Source: Deltaproteobacteria bacterium
GTDB taxonomy: Bacteria; Desulfobacterota; Dissulfuribacteria; Dissulfuribacterales; JALVPX01
Direction: 5' to 3'
DNA: 18,456 nt
Assembly: GCA_027031565.1 (NCBI GenBank)
Contig: JALVPX010000056.1
Location: 1-18,456 of the forward strand
Shown: positions 1-6,561 of the stretch, in pieces
Numbering within the stretch: position 1 is the stretch's first letter
How the letters are laid out: the number at the start of each line of letters is the position of its first letter
Program-made: the position numbers and the translations under genes
The notes under the pieces: model-generated
Told to the model about the DNA's origin: nothing
Seen by the model: the letters and a program-made list of their open reading frames with translations, nothing else
The model's database searches: none

Positions 1-1247
1 TTCCAGAACAGCGCCGGGGGCTGTTCGGATGTTACTGCCCCTATATAGATGACGCCTCCCACGCTGTTATCTGTAAGGAATGCCTCGGCCATGGACGAAG
101 TGTCTGTTCCGTTTGCATCTGTACGGGAGGGAATATGAAGATGCCTTCCTCCTATTGCAAACTGGCCGGTGGAGCAGGAAGCGGGGGCAAGGGCCAGGAC
201 AGGCATGTCAATGTTTGACATGACACCCACATCGCTGCGTCCGAACTCCGGTTCCCCCCATACGTTCCGGTTGCCGTGGCCTGAATAATTAAGCAGGACC
301 GGGAACTGAAACTCATCGTGGTTCAGGTAAACCCGTCTGATTATTTCAGCTACGGGATCAACATTTTCAGTGACATCACCATCCAGCTCAAGAGACCAGG
401 GCTCTTTCTCAGCGCCAAGCAGGAGGGCGGGAATATGGTCGTCAGGCAGGGCCTCGGCAATTGACCTTTCAACAGCCTGGCTGTTTGACCAGCCTCCACC
501 CAGAAGAAGGTCAAATTTTTGATAGCTGCTATCATCATCTCCCCCCAGCAGACCGCTGTAAAATTCATACTTCATGACCTTGATGATATACGTAAGGAAT
601 TCATCCGGGGTTTTGCACGGCACCCTTCCAACCGCCACATCGGGATGAATGGTATTGCCATCTATGCCGTGGAAATTATCGTAATAGAGCTCGCCCCAGA
701 GTCGGTCTCCGTCAGCATCCCAACTGTCAAATGCCTTGGAGGGGTCGCTGTTATCCCAAAGGTTGGCGTAGTAAGCATCACAGGGTTTGAAACCATATCC
801 TTCATATTGATACCACCGGAGCCCTTCCTTGTCCCATGCCCAGTACGTCAGGTCAGCGGATGAATACCCGTGAAACTGGTAACGCACCGGAAAGACCCCG
901 GCATCCCCGACAAGCATCACGTACCGAACCCCGCGGTTCTTTACATAGTCATAAATTGCCTTTTTTATGCGTTCAGGCTCGTCTATGCCCCGATAGTGTT
1001 CATAGTCTGTCCGTATGCGCTCCAGGGTGATTACCGCAGTAGAGAGACCGGTGTTCTCCTTGTACTGCCGCAGTATATCCGCGTAGTCCAGCCAGAGTTC
1101 ATCTGACTGGATCGGAATGTCTGTGATGGGTTTATATGGCACTATAATCAGAAGATCTTCCGCCATGGATGATGATGCCATCCCCATAAGCAATAAAAAC
1201 AGAACAGATACACAACCCAAAAACAGCTTGGTATTGTTTGTAATCAT
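1..1247 (-). CDS. Secreted gingipain-like cysteine protease (peptidase family C25), 3' part outside window
   Basis: Open frame of 415 codons from the ATG at 1247 to the window edge, so the C-terminus is missing. Residues 1-29 look like a signal peptide: a short polar start, a hydrophobic stretch ending LFLLLMG, and a likely signal peptidase I cut after SSMA. The mature part has C25 hallmarks: LVGDAG (112-117), CDAYYANLW (156-164), a WDADGD loop that could bind calcium (176-181), PDVAVGRVP (202-210), the catalytic His in YSGHG (His324) and the catalytic Cys in APASCSTG (Cys358). The His-Cys distance of 34 is close to that in gingipains. It should be an exported endopeptidase; its substrate is unknown. 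The start is set by GGAGG five bases upstream of the ATG, and that ribosome binding site lies inside the hicA stub. Any C-terminal sorting or adhesin domain lies outside the window. Family assignment is firm; biological role is not. Confidence 0.88.
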   Translation of the reverse strand, partial: MITNNTKLFLGCVSVLFLLLMGMASSSMAEDLLIIVPYKPITDIPIQSDELWLDYADILRQYKENTGLSTAVITLERIRTDYEHYRGIDEPERIKKAIYDYVKNRGVRYVMLVGDAGVFPVRYQFHGYSSADLTYWAWDKEGLRWYQYEGYGFKPCDAYYANLWDNSDPSKAFDSWDADGDRLWGELYYDNFHGIDGNTIHPDVAVGRVPCKTPDEFLTYIIKVMKYEFYSGLLGGDDDSSYQKFDLLLGGGWSNSQAVERSIAEALPDDHIPALLLGAEKEPWSLELDGDVTENVDPVAEIIRRVYLNHDEFQFPVLLNYSGHGNRNVWGEPEFGRSDVGVMSNIDMPVLALAPASCSTGQFAIGGRHLHIPSRTDANGTDTSSMAEAFLTDNSVGGVIYIGAVTSEQPPALFW

Positions 1248-1248
1248 G

Positions 1249-1359
1249 TCATCCTCCCTGTTTTTTTGTATGACTCCCTTTACTTCTTACGTGTTTAAAA
1301 CCCGCTTTCAGAAGCATCTTTTCTGCTTCTTCTGCTGTCAATCTTGGCAATTTAGGCAA
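1249..1359 (-). pseudogene. hicA: Truncated HicA mRNA-interferase toxin (36-residue stub)
   Basis: This short frame starts with TTG at 1359, inside the end of hicB (8-bp overlap), with GAGG six bases upstream. It encodes LPKLPRLTAEEAEK at the N-terminus, then a LLKAGF helix and RSKGSH. That is the HicA double-stranded-RNA-binding-like fold up to and including the catalytic His of the GSH motif (His30). A TGA follows after KKQGG. Family members are usually about 60-85 residues, so the remaining strands and C-terminal helix are absent. Neither of the other two frames downstream resembles the missing HicA half, so a single indel in the adjacent A7 run would not restore it. The stub ends one base before the C25 protease start. 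It is probably inactive, although a retained regulatory or coupling role cannot be excluded. Confidence 0.75.
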
Positions 1360-1570
1360 CGTTAACCTCTAAGGAAGTTGTCAGAATTTCTTGGGATAGA
1401 TAGTATTCTTTTTCTTCTTCAGATAAAGTTTCAAGATAGAGCTCTATTGCTTCTTTTATATTTTCAAGAACCTCTTCCAAGGTATCACCTTGAGTATGAC
1501 AGCCCTTTAACTCAGGACAGAAAGCAAAATATCCATTTTGGTCTTTTTCGATCACTATACTTACTTTCAT
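1352..1570 (-). CDS. hicB: HicB-family antitoxin (short form)
   Basis: The 72-residue product has the HicB signature: an N-terminal KVSIVIEKDQNGYFAFCPEL strand pair, GCHTQGDTLEEVLENI, and a helix IKEAIELYLE. This is the partial RNase-H-like HicB fold that covers the HicA active site. It lacks the C-terminal ribbon-helix-helix or HTH DNA-binding domain of longer HicBs. The start ATG is preceded by AAGGAG nine bases upstream. The order is hicB first, then hicA, and the partner downstream is a 36-codon stub, so this antitoxin appears orphaned. The segment is visibly richer in A+T than the housekeeping blocks, which fits acquired DNA. The family call is strong; whether it still neutralises some other HicA in the genome is unknown. 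Confidence 0.85.
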   Translation of the reverse strand: MKVSIVIEKDQNGYFAFCPELKGCHTQGDTLEEVLENIKEAIELYLETLSEEEKEYYLSQEILTTSLEVNVA

Positions 1571-1599
1571 CTTGTCTTACTCCTTATAGTTTTACCTAT

Positions 1600-1610
1600 G
1601 CCCAATGGGC
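1600..1610. promoter_or_regulatory. Small palindrome upstream of hicB, possible operator
   Basis: GCCCA-A-TGGGC is a perfect 5-bp inverted repeat centred about 35 bp upstream of the hicB start. Toxin-antitoxin operons are commonly autoregulated through palindromes at this position. This HicB lacks an obvious DNA-binding domain, so the operator reading is weak. No convincing -35/-10 pair could be fixed around it. Confidence 0.25.
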
Positions 1611-1991
1611 GGAAGGGCTGAACTGCACTGACTGAGGCTGCAAGATCGGTGGACTAGCGAGCCGGAAGGATGTGTCAGCTCCAGCAATTTGTTGGCGATC
1701 GCTAATCAGCGCTCGAAACAACGCATTATTATTTCTGTTGCCATTTTACTAAAAGTCCTCCACCGCTGTCAAAACCCACAAAGAGCGGGGGGTGTCAGGT
1801 CACCTCTCGCAAGTCATATTGTGGATGTATCTAAGGAATCATCAGGCATACAACATGTCACTGGGGCTGGGGATTCCTGGCATGGCCGATAGGGTATGTA
1901 TGAGCCGTTCCGACACCAAGAGGACAGGACCGAAACATGGCCGCATACCAGCACGGCTTGACCTGCCTTGGACATGGAAGAGATACTCAAT

Positions 1992-2009
1992 GCAAGATTA
2001 CAATCTTGC
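1992..2009. repeat. Perfect 8-bp inverted repeat with 2-base spacer
   Basis: GCAAGATT-AC-AATCTTGC. The two-base spacer is too short for an RNA hairpin without opening the inner pairs, so a DNA-binding-protein dyad is at least as likely. It lies about 80 bp past the rsmG stop in the gene-free stretch, with no T-run after it on either strand. It does not look like a terminator. Confidence 0.5.
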
Positions 2010-2088
2010 CCCACCAGGGGGATCGGTATCCTAAAATTAATTGTATGGAATTAAAGGGTTTTTCCAATCTCCAGGCGCAAGCTGCCGG

Positions 2089-2784
2089 CTAGGGGCACGG
2101 GCCTTGGCTGCTGTCGTGCCTTAAGACTATGACAATTCTCTGATGGCCCAAAATGGGCAATTTCCCCTCAATCACCTTGCAATCAAGACCAAGCTTGCGG
2201 ATCAAGGCCCTTGCCTCATCCAGTTCCGTAAGGCCCTTTGGGCCTTTCATGGCCAGTATGGCTCCTTTTGAGGACAATAGAGGGGCTGCAATGCGGATCA
2301 ATTTCCTTAGCGAAGCGAGTGCCCTTGCTGTTATAATGTCGAAACCAGCCACTGGCCGCTGCCTGGGAACACCCTTGTCCCCGACCCTGCCATGTTCCGC
2401 GGAAATTCCTTTCAGCCCTAGGGCTGCTATGACTGCCTTCAAAAAAGATACTTTTTTCCTTTTTGCATCCACCAGCACCACTTCAAGGCCGGGACGCAGG
2501 ATCTTGACTATCAGGCCTGGAACACCTGCGCCGCTTCCTATGTCTAGAAGGCTCGAGGCCTCCCTTGGAATGCAGGGCAGCATTAGCAGAGTATCTCCAA
2601 GATGCTTGATGATCAGTTCCTGGGGATCCTTGATTGCAGTAAGATTCATGGAACGGTTCCACTTTTGCAACTGTTCAAAGTAGGTCTCGATCTTGTGCAG
2701 AACTTCGGTGCCTGGAGTGATTCCAGCCTGTTCAAGGAGGTCTGTTATCAGCCTTTCAGTGGATGATTGGCACTGTGGTCTCAA
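2089..2784 (-). CDS. rsmG: 16S rRNA (guanine527-N7)-methyltransferase RsmG
   Basis: RsmG (GidB) uses SAM to methylate N7 of G527 in 16S rRNA; loss of this mark gives low-level streptomycin resistance in other bacteria. The product has the family's QLQKWNRSMNLTAI segment, the SAM-binding LDIGSGAGVPG loop (about residues 80-90 from the chosen start), LVDAKRKKVSFL, and FDIITARALASL. The start is uncertain because there is no ATG before the MNLTAI segment. The open frame reaches a TTG at 2826, but that would overlap dnaB by 71 bp and add residues not expected in the family. TTG at 2784, with AGGGA five bases upstream, gives 231 residues and a 29-bp overlap with dnaB. Either way it overlaps the end of dnaB, which suggests translational coupling. 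It is the last gene of the rpsF operon. Confidence 0.93.
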   Translation of the reverse strand: MRPQCQSSTERLITDLLEQAGITPGTEVLHKIETYFEQLQKWNRSMNLTAIKDPQELIIKHLGDTLLMLPCIPREASSLLDIGSGAGVPGLIVKILRPGLEVVLVDAKRKKVSFLKAVIAALGLKGISAEHGRVGDKGVPRQRPVAGFDIITARALASLRKLIRIAAPLLSSKGAILAMKGPKGLTELDEARALIRKLGLDCKVIEGKLPILGHQRIVIVLRHDSSQGPCP

Positions 2785-4156
2785 TTGGTTCCCTGGCAAG
2801 GTTTGCAAAACATGAGTAGCGGGCAATGAAGGTGAGTTTAATGGTCCCGGTAGGCCCGTTTCTCTGCTTCCCCACTATTATCTCAGCGATTCCCTTGTTT
2901 GGATTTTCTTCGCCTTCCTTGGGCCTGTTATACACCTCGTCCCTGTAGATGAAGGCTATGACGTCTGCATCCTGCTCGATTGCCCCTGATTCGCGCAAGT
3001 CAGACATCTGGGGCCTCTTGTTGGGGCGGTCTTCCACCTTTCTGTTGAGCTGAGACAGGGCGACAACAGGCACGTTCAGTTCCTTGGCCATGGCCTTGAG
3101 GGAGCGGGAGATCTCGGATATTTCCTGTTCGCGCCTCTCAGCTCCATGCCGTCCCCTCATAAGCTGCAAATAGTCGACTATGACAAGGCCAAGGTTGTGT
3201 TCGCCCTTCAGGCGCCTAGCCTTTGCCCTCATTTCCAATACGGAAAGGGCTGGTGTATCGTCAATGAAGATCCTGGCCTCAGAAAGGTGACTTGCAGCGC
3301 GGATAAGCTTTGGCCAGTCAGATTCGGCAAGAAAGCCTGTCCGCACCTTCTGGGCGTTTACCTTTGCCTCGGAACAAAGCATCCTCAAGGCTAGCTGTTC
3401 CCTGGACATCTCCAGGGAGAAGATGGCCACAGGTATACCATGTTCTATAGCCGCATACTGAGCAATATTCAGTGCAAACGCAGTCTTGCCCATGCTGGGA
3501 CGGCCAGCAATTATTATAAGATCAGAAGGCTGCAGGCCTGCGGTCATGTTATCCAGCTCTGTAAAACCAGTCGGAACCCCTGTTATCAGTTCCTTGCGCT
3601 CATACAGGTCCTCGAGTTTTTTGATGCTGCTTTTAAGGATTCCACGTATTGGAGCAAAGGCCTGGTTTATCTTGGACTGTGAGATCTCAAAGATTGCCGC
3701 CTCTGCTGCTTCAAGCACGTCATCCACTTCGCCTGCCTCTTCATAGGCCAGCTCGGCAATGGCAGATGTCTTCTGGATAAGGCGCCGCAATATGGCCTTG
3801 TCTCTTACGATCTTGGCATAGGAAGTGACATTGAAGGCCATGGGCAGGGTCTCTGAGAGTTCTGCCAGATAGGCGGGGCCGCCAACGGCATCGAGCTGGC
3901 CCTGGGCCTTCAAATAGTTGTGGACCGTGACGAGGTCCTGGGGCTCGTTTTTGTCAAAGAGGTCCAGAAGAGCCCTGTACAAAATGGCATGGGCCTCTTT
4001 GTAAAAATCATCGGGCCCTAAAATCTCTATGATTTTAGGCAGTACGGAATTATCAAGCAGGATTCCGCCGAGCACACACTGCTCTGCCTCGATGTTCTGC
4101 GGTGGCAGGCGCCAGCCAGCCTGCCTTCCATCGCCCTTTGTCTTGGTCACGGCCAT
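2756..4156 (-). CDS. dnaB: Replicative DNA helicase DnaB
   Basis: Hexameric 5'-3' helicase that unwinds DNA at the replication fork and interacts with primase and DnaA. At 466 residues it has the family's usual length. The N-terminal domain starts at PPQNIEAEQCVLGGIL (about 18-33). A linker near residues 160-190 leads to a RecA-like domain with Walker A GRPSMGKTA (218-226), FSLEMSREQL (246-255), Walker B LVIVDYLQL (324-332), ALSQLNRKVE (366-375) and SDLRESGAIEQDADVI (385-400). There is no sign of an intein at the Walker A or DRES sites, where DnaB inteins often sit. The ATG has AGAGG seven bases upstream. It follows rplI by 30 bp and its last 29 bp overlap rsmG. Confidence 0.97.
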   Translation of the reverse strand: MAVTKTKGDGRQAGWRLPPQNIEAEQCVLGGILLDNSVLPKIIEILGPDDFYKEAHAILYRALLDLFDKNEPQDLVTVHNYLKAQGQLDAVGGPAYLAELSETLPMAFNVTSYAKIVRDKAILRRLIQKTSAIAELAYEEAGEVDDVLEAAEAAIFEISQSKINQAFAPIRGILKSSIKKLEDLYERKELITGVPTGFTELDNMTAGLQPSDLIIIAGRPSMGKTAFALNIAQYAAIEHGIPVAIFSLEMSREQLALRMLCSEAKVNAQKVRTGFLAESDWPKLIRAASHLSEARIFIDDTPALSVLEMRAKARRLKGEHNLGLVIVDYLQLMRGRHGAERREQEISEISRSLKAMAKELNVPVVALSQLNRKVEDRPNKRPQMSDLRESGAIEQDADVIAFIYRDEVYNRPKEGEENPNKGIAEIIVGKQRNGPTGTIKLTFIARYSCFANLAREPIETTVPIIH

Positions 4157-4186
4157 TGGCGCCTCTTACTTTCCGTTTACCGCAGG

Positions 4187-4642
4187 CTATTCTTGTTCTT
4201 CCAGAGGTACCACGTGGACCTTCAATGTTGCTATCAGGTCGGGAGCCAGCTTGACCAGCACATCATAGTCTCCCAGGGCCCTGATAGGCTCTGCAAGCTG
4301 TATCTTCCTCTTGTCCAGTGCAAACCCTTTCTCTTCCACTGCCTTGGCAATATCCATTGCCGTAACGGAACCATAAAGCTTGCCCTCTTCGCCGACCCGT
4401 GCCGGCAGGGTTACTTCAACACCATCTAGCTGGGAAGCAAGGGCTTCCAGCTCCTGGAGTTCCTTGGCAGCCCTTTCCAGGATTGCAGCCCTCTGGCGCT
4501 CCATCTGCGCCACATTTTCAGGGTCGGCCATTATGGCCTTGCCATAGGGAAGAAGATAGTTCCTGGCATACCCCGGGGCCACCTTTACGATGTCTCCTGC
4601 CTTCCCCAAAGAAGATATGGTTTCCTTAAGTATCACTTCCAT
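4187..4642 (-). CDS. rplI: 50S ribosomal protein bL9
   Basis: bL9 binds 23S rRNA near the L1 stalk and influences translational fidelity. The 151-residue product has the N-terminal RNA-binding signature GKAGDIVKVAPGYARNYL (13-30), a long connecting helix rich in Glu, Arg and Ala (about 44-75), and a C-terminal domain with GKLYGSVTAMDIA (87-99). Length is normal. GGAGG lies ten bases upstream of the ATG. It sits between the DUF2232 gene and dnaB, a common position. Confidence 0.97.
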   Translation of the reverse strand: MEVILKETISSLGKAGDIVKVAPGYARNYLLPYGKAIMADPENVAQMERQRAAILERAAKELQELEALASQLDGVEVTLPARVGEEGKLYGSVTAMDIAKAVEEKGFALDKRKIQLAEPIRALGDYDVLVKLAPDLIATLKVHVVPLEEQE

Positions 4643-4692
4643 TTAAACAGGACCTCCATTAACATATCCAATAGATAACATATTGTTTTCAA

Positions 4693-5664
4693 TCAATATT
4701 TTTCTTCACTGGCCTGCCGGTCAATTCTCGACCTGAAGTCAAACCAGACATCGGCAAGGCCGAGCAGGGCGATCATCAATAGACCATACCACTGAACAAG
4801 TATCAATATATAGAAAGGCCACTTGACGTACCACGCCATTCTCAATTTATTGACCAGATAATTGGTCACTGCAAGGCCTTGAATGAAATAGAAGGCGGCC
4901 ATCACGTACAGGCCGTTTTCCCCAGCTATTCCATAAACGCCGTGGCCAAACAGGGCCAGACTGCCGGAAAATATCACCAGCCACACGAGCGGATCTGGCA
5001 TCCTCCACTCCTTGAATGAAGGCCCAAAGGCCCTTTTGCCCCAGAATCTGCTGGTGAAAATTCCAGCTGCAAGCACGTTGGAAAATGACAGGGCCACCAG
5101 GGAAATGCCGAAAAATCCGGGAAAGAGCCTGAGCAGATTCACCTTCATCCTGGGCAGCCATTGATCCATTCCATTGGCAGCGCCGGAAAGAACACCGTAG
5201 CGGCGCAACGATGACTCCATCTCCCTGGCCAGTCCTTCTGCAAACCCGCTGTACCATGCCTTTAGATCGTTTCCAGCCATGAGAAAGATCGACAACAAAA
5301 AGGTCCACGCCAGAAAGGCAAAACATGCCGTTGCCATGCCTGGACCATTCCAGCCCCGGCGGCTGCCTGCTGCCAGCATGGCTGCAATGCCGGTGGACTG
5401 CAGGGTGAGTATGCCAAAACCTGCCTTTCCGCTCAACATACCCAGAGCGAGCCCTGCAACCAGTACCCCCAGCATTGTTCCATACCTGACTGAATTACGC
5501 ACTCCATAGAGCAGCCCGAACCCTACGCCCGGCGCTGCTGTTATCAACAGCGGCCCCAGCCCTGAAACAGCGCCTGGCAGAAGAAGCACCGCAGATGATA
5601 ATGCGACCAGGGCAGCACTATTCCTCTTAACCCTAGTCACAACGTGATCAAAGATCCTGTCCAA
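4693..5664 (-). CDS. DUF2232 (YybS-like) multi-pass membrane protein
   Basis: The 323-residue, very hydrophobic product has roughly eight membrane segments. Two pairs lie near residues 17-55 and 62-100, one near 108-130, and three or four after 180. A polar loop at about 130-175 (GNDLKAWYSGFAEGLAREME) is probably extracytoplasmic or cytosolic-facing. Both position, between rpsR and rplI, and topology match the DUF2232/YybS family, whose function is unknown. The start is doubtful: the frame opens with TTG at 5664 with no clear Shine-Dalgarno sequence and a 14-bp palindrome directly before it. GTG at 5640 is an alternative. It lies 29 bp after rpsR and 50 bp before rplI, so it is probably in the same transcript. 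Confidence 0.8.
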   Translation of the reverse strand: MDRIFDHVVTRVKRNSAALVALSSAVLLLPGAVSGLGPLLITAAPGVGFGLLYGVRNSVRYGTMLGVLVAGLALGMLSGKAGFGILTLQSTGIAAMLAAGSRRGWNGPGMATACFAFLAWTFLLSIFLMAGNDLKAWYSGFAEGLAREMESSLRRYGVLSGAANGMDQWLPRMKVNLLRLFPGFFGISLVALSFSNVLAAGIFTSRFWGKRAFGPSFKEWRMPDPLVWLVIFSGSLALFGHGVYGIAGENGLYVMAAFYFIQGLAVTNYLVNKLRMAWYVKWPFYILILVQWYGLLMIALLGLADVWFDFRSRIDRQASEEKY

Positions 5665-5665
5665 A

Positions 5666-5679
5666 CCAGGCCGGCCTGG
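5666..5679 (-). promoter_or_regulatory. 14-bp palindrome immediately before the DUF2232 start
   Basis: CCAGGCCGGCCTGG is perfectly self-complementary. In the transcript it could form a 5-bp G+C-rich stem with a four-base loop ending one base before the TTG start. It lies between the rpsR stop and the DUF2232 start and could reduce initiation there, keeping a membrane protein well below ribosomal-protein levels. There is no T-run, so it is not a terminator. Function is inferred. Confidence 0.35.
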
Positions 5680-5693
5680 CAGAACAGCAGCTG

Positions 5694-5948
5694 CTAATCT
5701 TGGAGTGCATGGCCAGAGGTGAATGGTATCAATGCCATTATCCTGGCCTGCTTGATGGCAGTGGTAAGCCTTCTTTGATGTTTTGCACAGGTCCCTGTTA
5801 TTCTGCGGGGCAGGATCTTGCCCCTTTCTGTTATAAAATGTTTCAAGGTATCAGGGTCCTTGTAGTCGATCTTCATCTGCTTGTCTGCGCAAAACCGGCA
5901 TACCTTGCGGCGAACATATATCCTTCTTCTGTAGCGTCCATTGGCCAT
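5694..5948 (-). CDS. rpsR: 30S ribosomal protein bS18
   Basis: bS18 binds the 16S platform as a heterodimer with bS6. The 84-residue product has YRRRIYVRRKVCRFC, IDYKDPDTLKHFIT and RGKILPRRITGTCAKHQR. Cys17, Cys20, Cys54 and His57 form a CxxC...CxxH set, so this looks like the zinc-binding (C+) form of S18 rather than the Cys-less form found in many bacteria. The start ATG is two bases past the rpsF stop, with its AGGAGGG ribosome binding site inside the last rpsF codons, so the two partners are translationally coupled. Confidence 0.97.
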   Translation of the reverse strand: MANGRYRRRIYVRRKVCRFCADKQMKIDYKDPDTLKHFITERGKILPRRITGTCAKHQRRLTTAIKQARIMALIPFTSGHALQD

Positions 5949-5950
5949 TG

Positions 5951-6364
5951 TTATTCACCCTCCTTTTCTGAAGCTTCCTCTTCGGGTGCAGATTCCGCTT
6001 CCTGTGCTGCTGCAGGCTCAGGCTGGTCCGATTCCACCTTCTCAGGCGCAAACTCGTCATCCTTTTTAATCGTGATGAATTTCAAGACATTTTCGTCCAG
6101 CCTCATATTGCGCTGAAGCTCTGCCACGCCCTCTCCGGTACTGCCATATTCCAGCACCACATAATAACCGTGGGTAAAATAGCCCTGGGTCTTGCTTGCA
6201 ACCCGGTAGGCCAGCTTCCTCAACGGCCATGGATCCGTGCTAACAACCTGCCCGCCGTAATCCTTGATGATCTTCTGGTATCTCTCTATGACGGATGAAC
6301 GTTCATCATCGTTCAGCCCTGGGACTAAAAGGAAAAAGGTTTCGTAGCAACGAAGTTTGGTCAT
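5951..6364 (-). CDS. rpsF: 30S ribosomal protein bS6 with acidic C-terminal tail
   Basis: bS6 dimerises with bS18 on the 30S platform. Residues 1-100 form the usual fold, starting LRCYETFFLLVPGL and containing WPLRKLAYRV and YYVVLEYG. Residues from about 105 to 137 form a low-complexity tail dominated by Glu, Ala and Pro. In E. coli the S6 tail is extended by RimK with glutamates; here the acid residues are encoded directly. AAGGAGG lies four bases before the ATG. It is first in the block, with a candidate promoter about 70 bp upstream. Confidence 0.96.
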   Translation of the reverse strand: MTKLRCYETFFLLVPGLNDDERSSVIERYQKIIKDYGGQVVSTDPWPLRKLAYRVASKTQGYFTHGYYVVLEYGSTGEGVAELQRNMRLDENVLKFITIKKDDEFAPEKVESDQPEPAAAQEAESAPEEEASEKEGE

Positions 6365-6393
6365 AAAGCCTCCTTACGGTCTCCTTTAGTTTG

Positions 6394-6415
6394 GCCTGGC
6401 GATGCGACACCAGGC
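6394..6415 (-). promoter_or_regulatory. Hairpin in the rpsF leader, candidate S6:S18 autoregulatory element
   Basis: GCCTGG-N10-CCAGGC can form a 6-bp stem in the rpsF 5' leader, about 30 bases upstream of the start codon. An ACCG sits between it and the Shine-Dalgarno sequence. In many bacteria the S6:S18 complex represses its own mRNA through a leader structure that presents a conserved CCG and mimics its 16S rRNA site. The hairpin and ACCG are seen; the regulatory role is inferred from that precedent. Confidence 0.35.
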
Positions 6416-6433
6416 AAGGAGGAATAACGGCTT

Positions 6434-6462
6434 CTTTTACAAGACCATGACGACAAAGTCAA
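6434..6462 (-). promoter_or_regulatory. Candidate sigma-70 promoter of the rpsF-rpsR-rplI-dnaB-rsmG block
   Basis: On the minus strand, TTGACT (6457-6462), a 17-base spacer and TAAAAG (6434-6439) match the -35/-10 pattern well. Transcription would start roughly 60 bases upstream of rpsF and include the leader hairpin. It is the best-placed promoter for the six-gene minus-strand block. Confidence 0.5.
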
Positions 6463-6561
6463 ATCTTTTGACGCTTATCAACGCTGTCTATTGCCTGGGA
6501 ACCATTGTATACCTATCTTTTCCTAAAACGAACTTTCATTTTTTGCGGAGGAAGGCCACGA

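Larger units (their letters stand above)
1571..2088. other. Long gene-free stretch between hicB and rsmG
   Basis: About 520 bp in an otherwise tightly packed window. Short frames on both strands (for example plus 1792-2034 and minus 1814-2014) resemble no protein I know and lack ribosome binding sites. Visible structure: three TGTCA-led segments (1673, 1767, 1793), the palindrome at 1600-1610, and a perfect 8-bp inverted repeat at 1992-2009. No rho-independent terminator with a T-run was found for the rsmG operon. It could be the remnant of a mobile element (the TGTCA segments recall ends of some insertion sequences) or could hold an unrecognised RNA. Neither is supported beyond pattern. Confidence 0.4.

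Noticed and set aside
519..1106. Overlapping plus-strand frames at the left edge
   Set aside because: Antisense to the C25 protease, whose catalytic motifs are clear on the minus strand.
1247..1275. Frameshift in the A7 run as the cause of hicA truncation
   Set aside because: Other frames beyond the run encode the protease leader, not the missing HicA strands, so correcting one base would not restore the toxin.
1655..1685. CCGGAAGGA segment resembling the SRP RNA apical loop
   Set aside because: The flanking asymmetric and symmetric loop sequences of SRP RNA are absent and no long helix can be drawn.
1792..2034. Plus-strand frames in the gene-free stretch, and the minus-strand frame 1814-2014
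   Set aside because: No ribosome binding site, no recognisable domain, and mutually overlapping on both strands.
2153..2683. 176-codon plus-strand frame
   Set aside because: Lies wholly antisense to rsmG and is rich in Ser, Pro and Arg, typical of a shadow frame.
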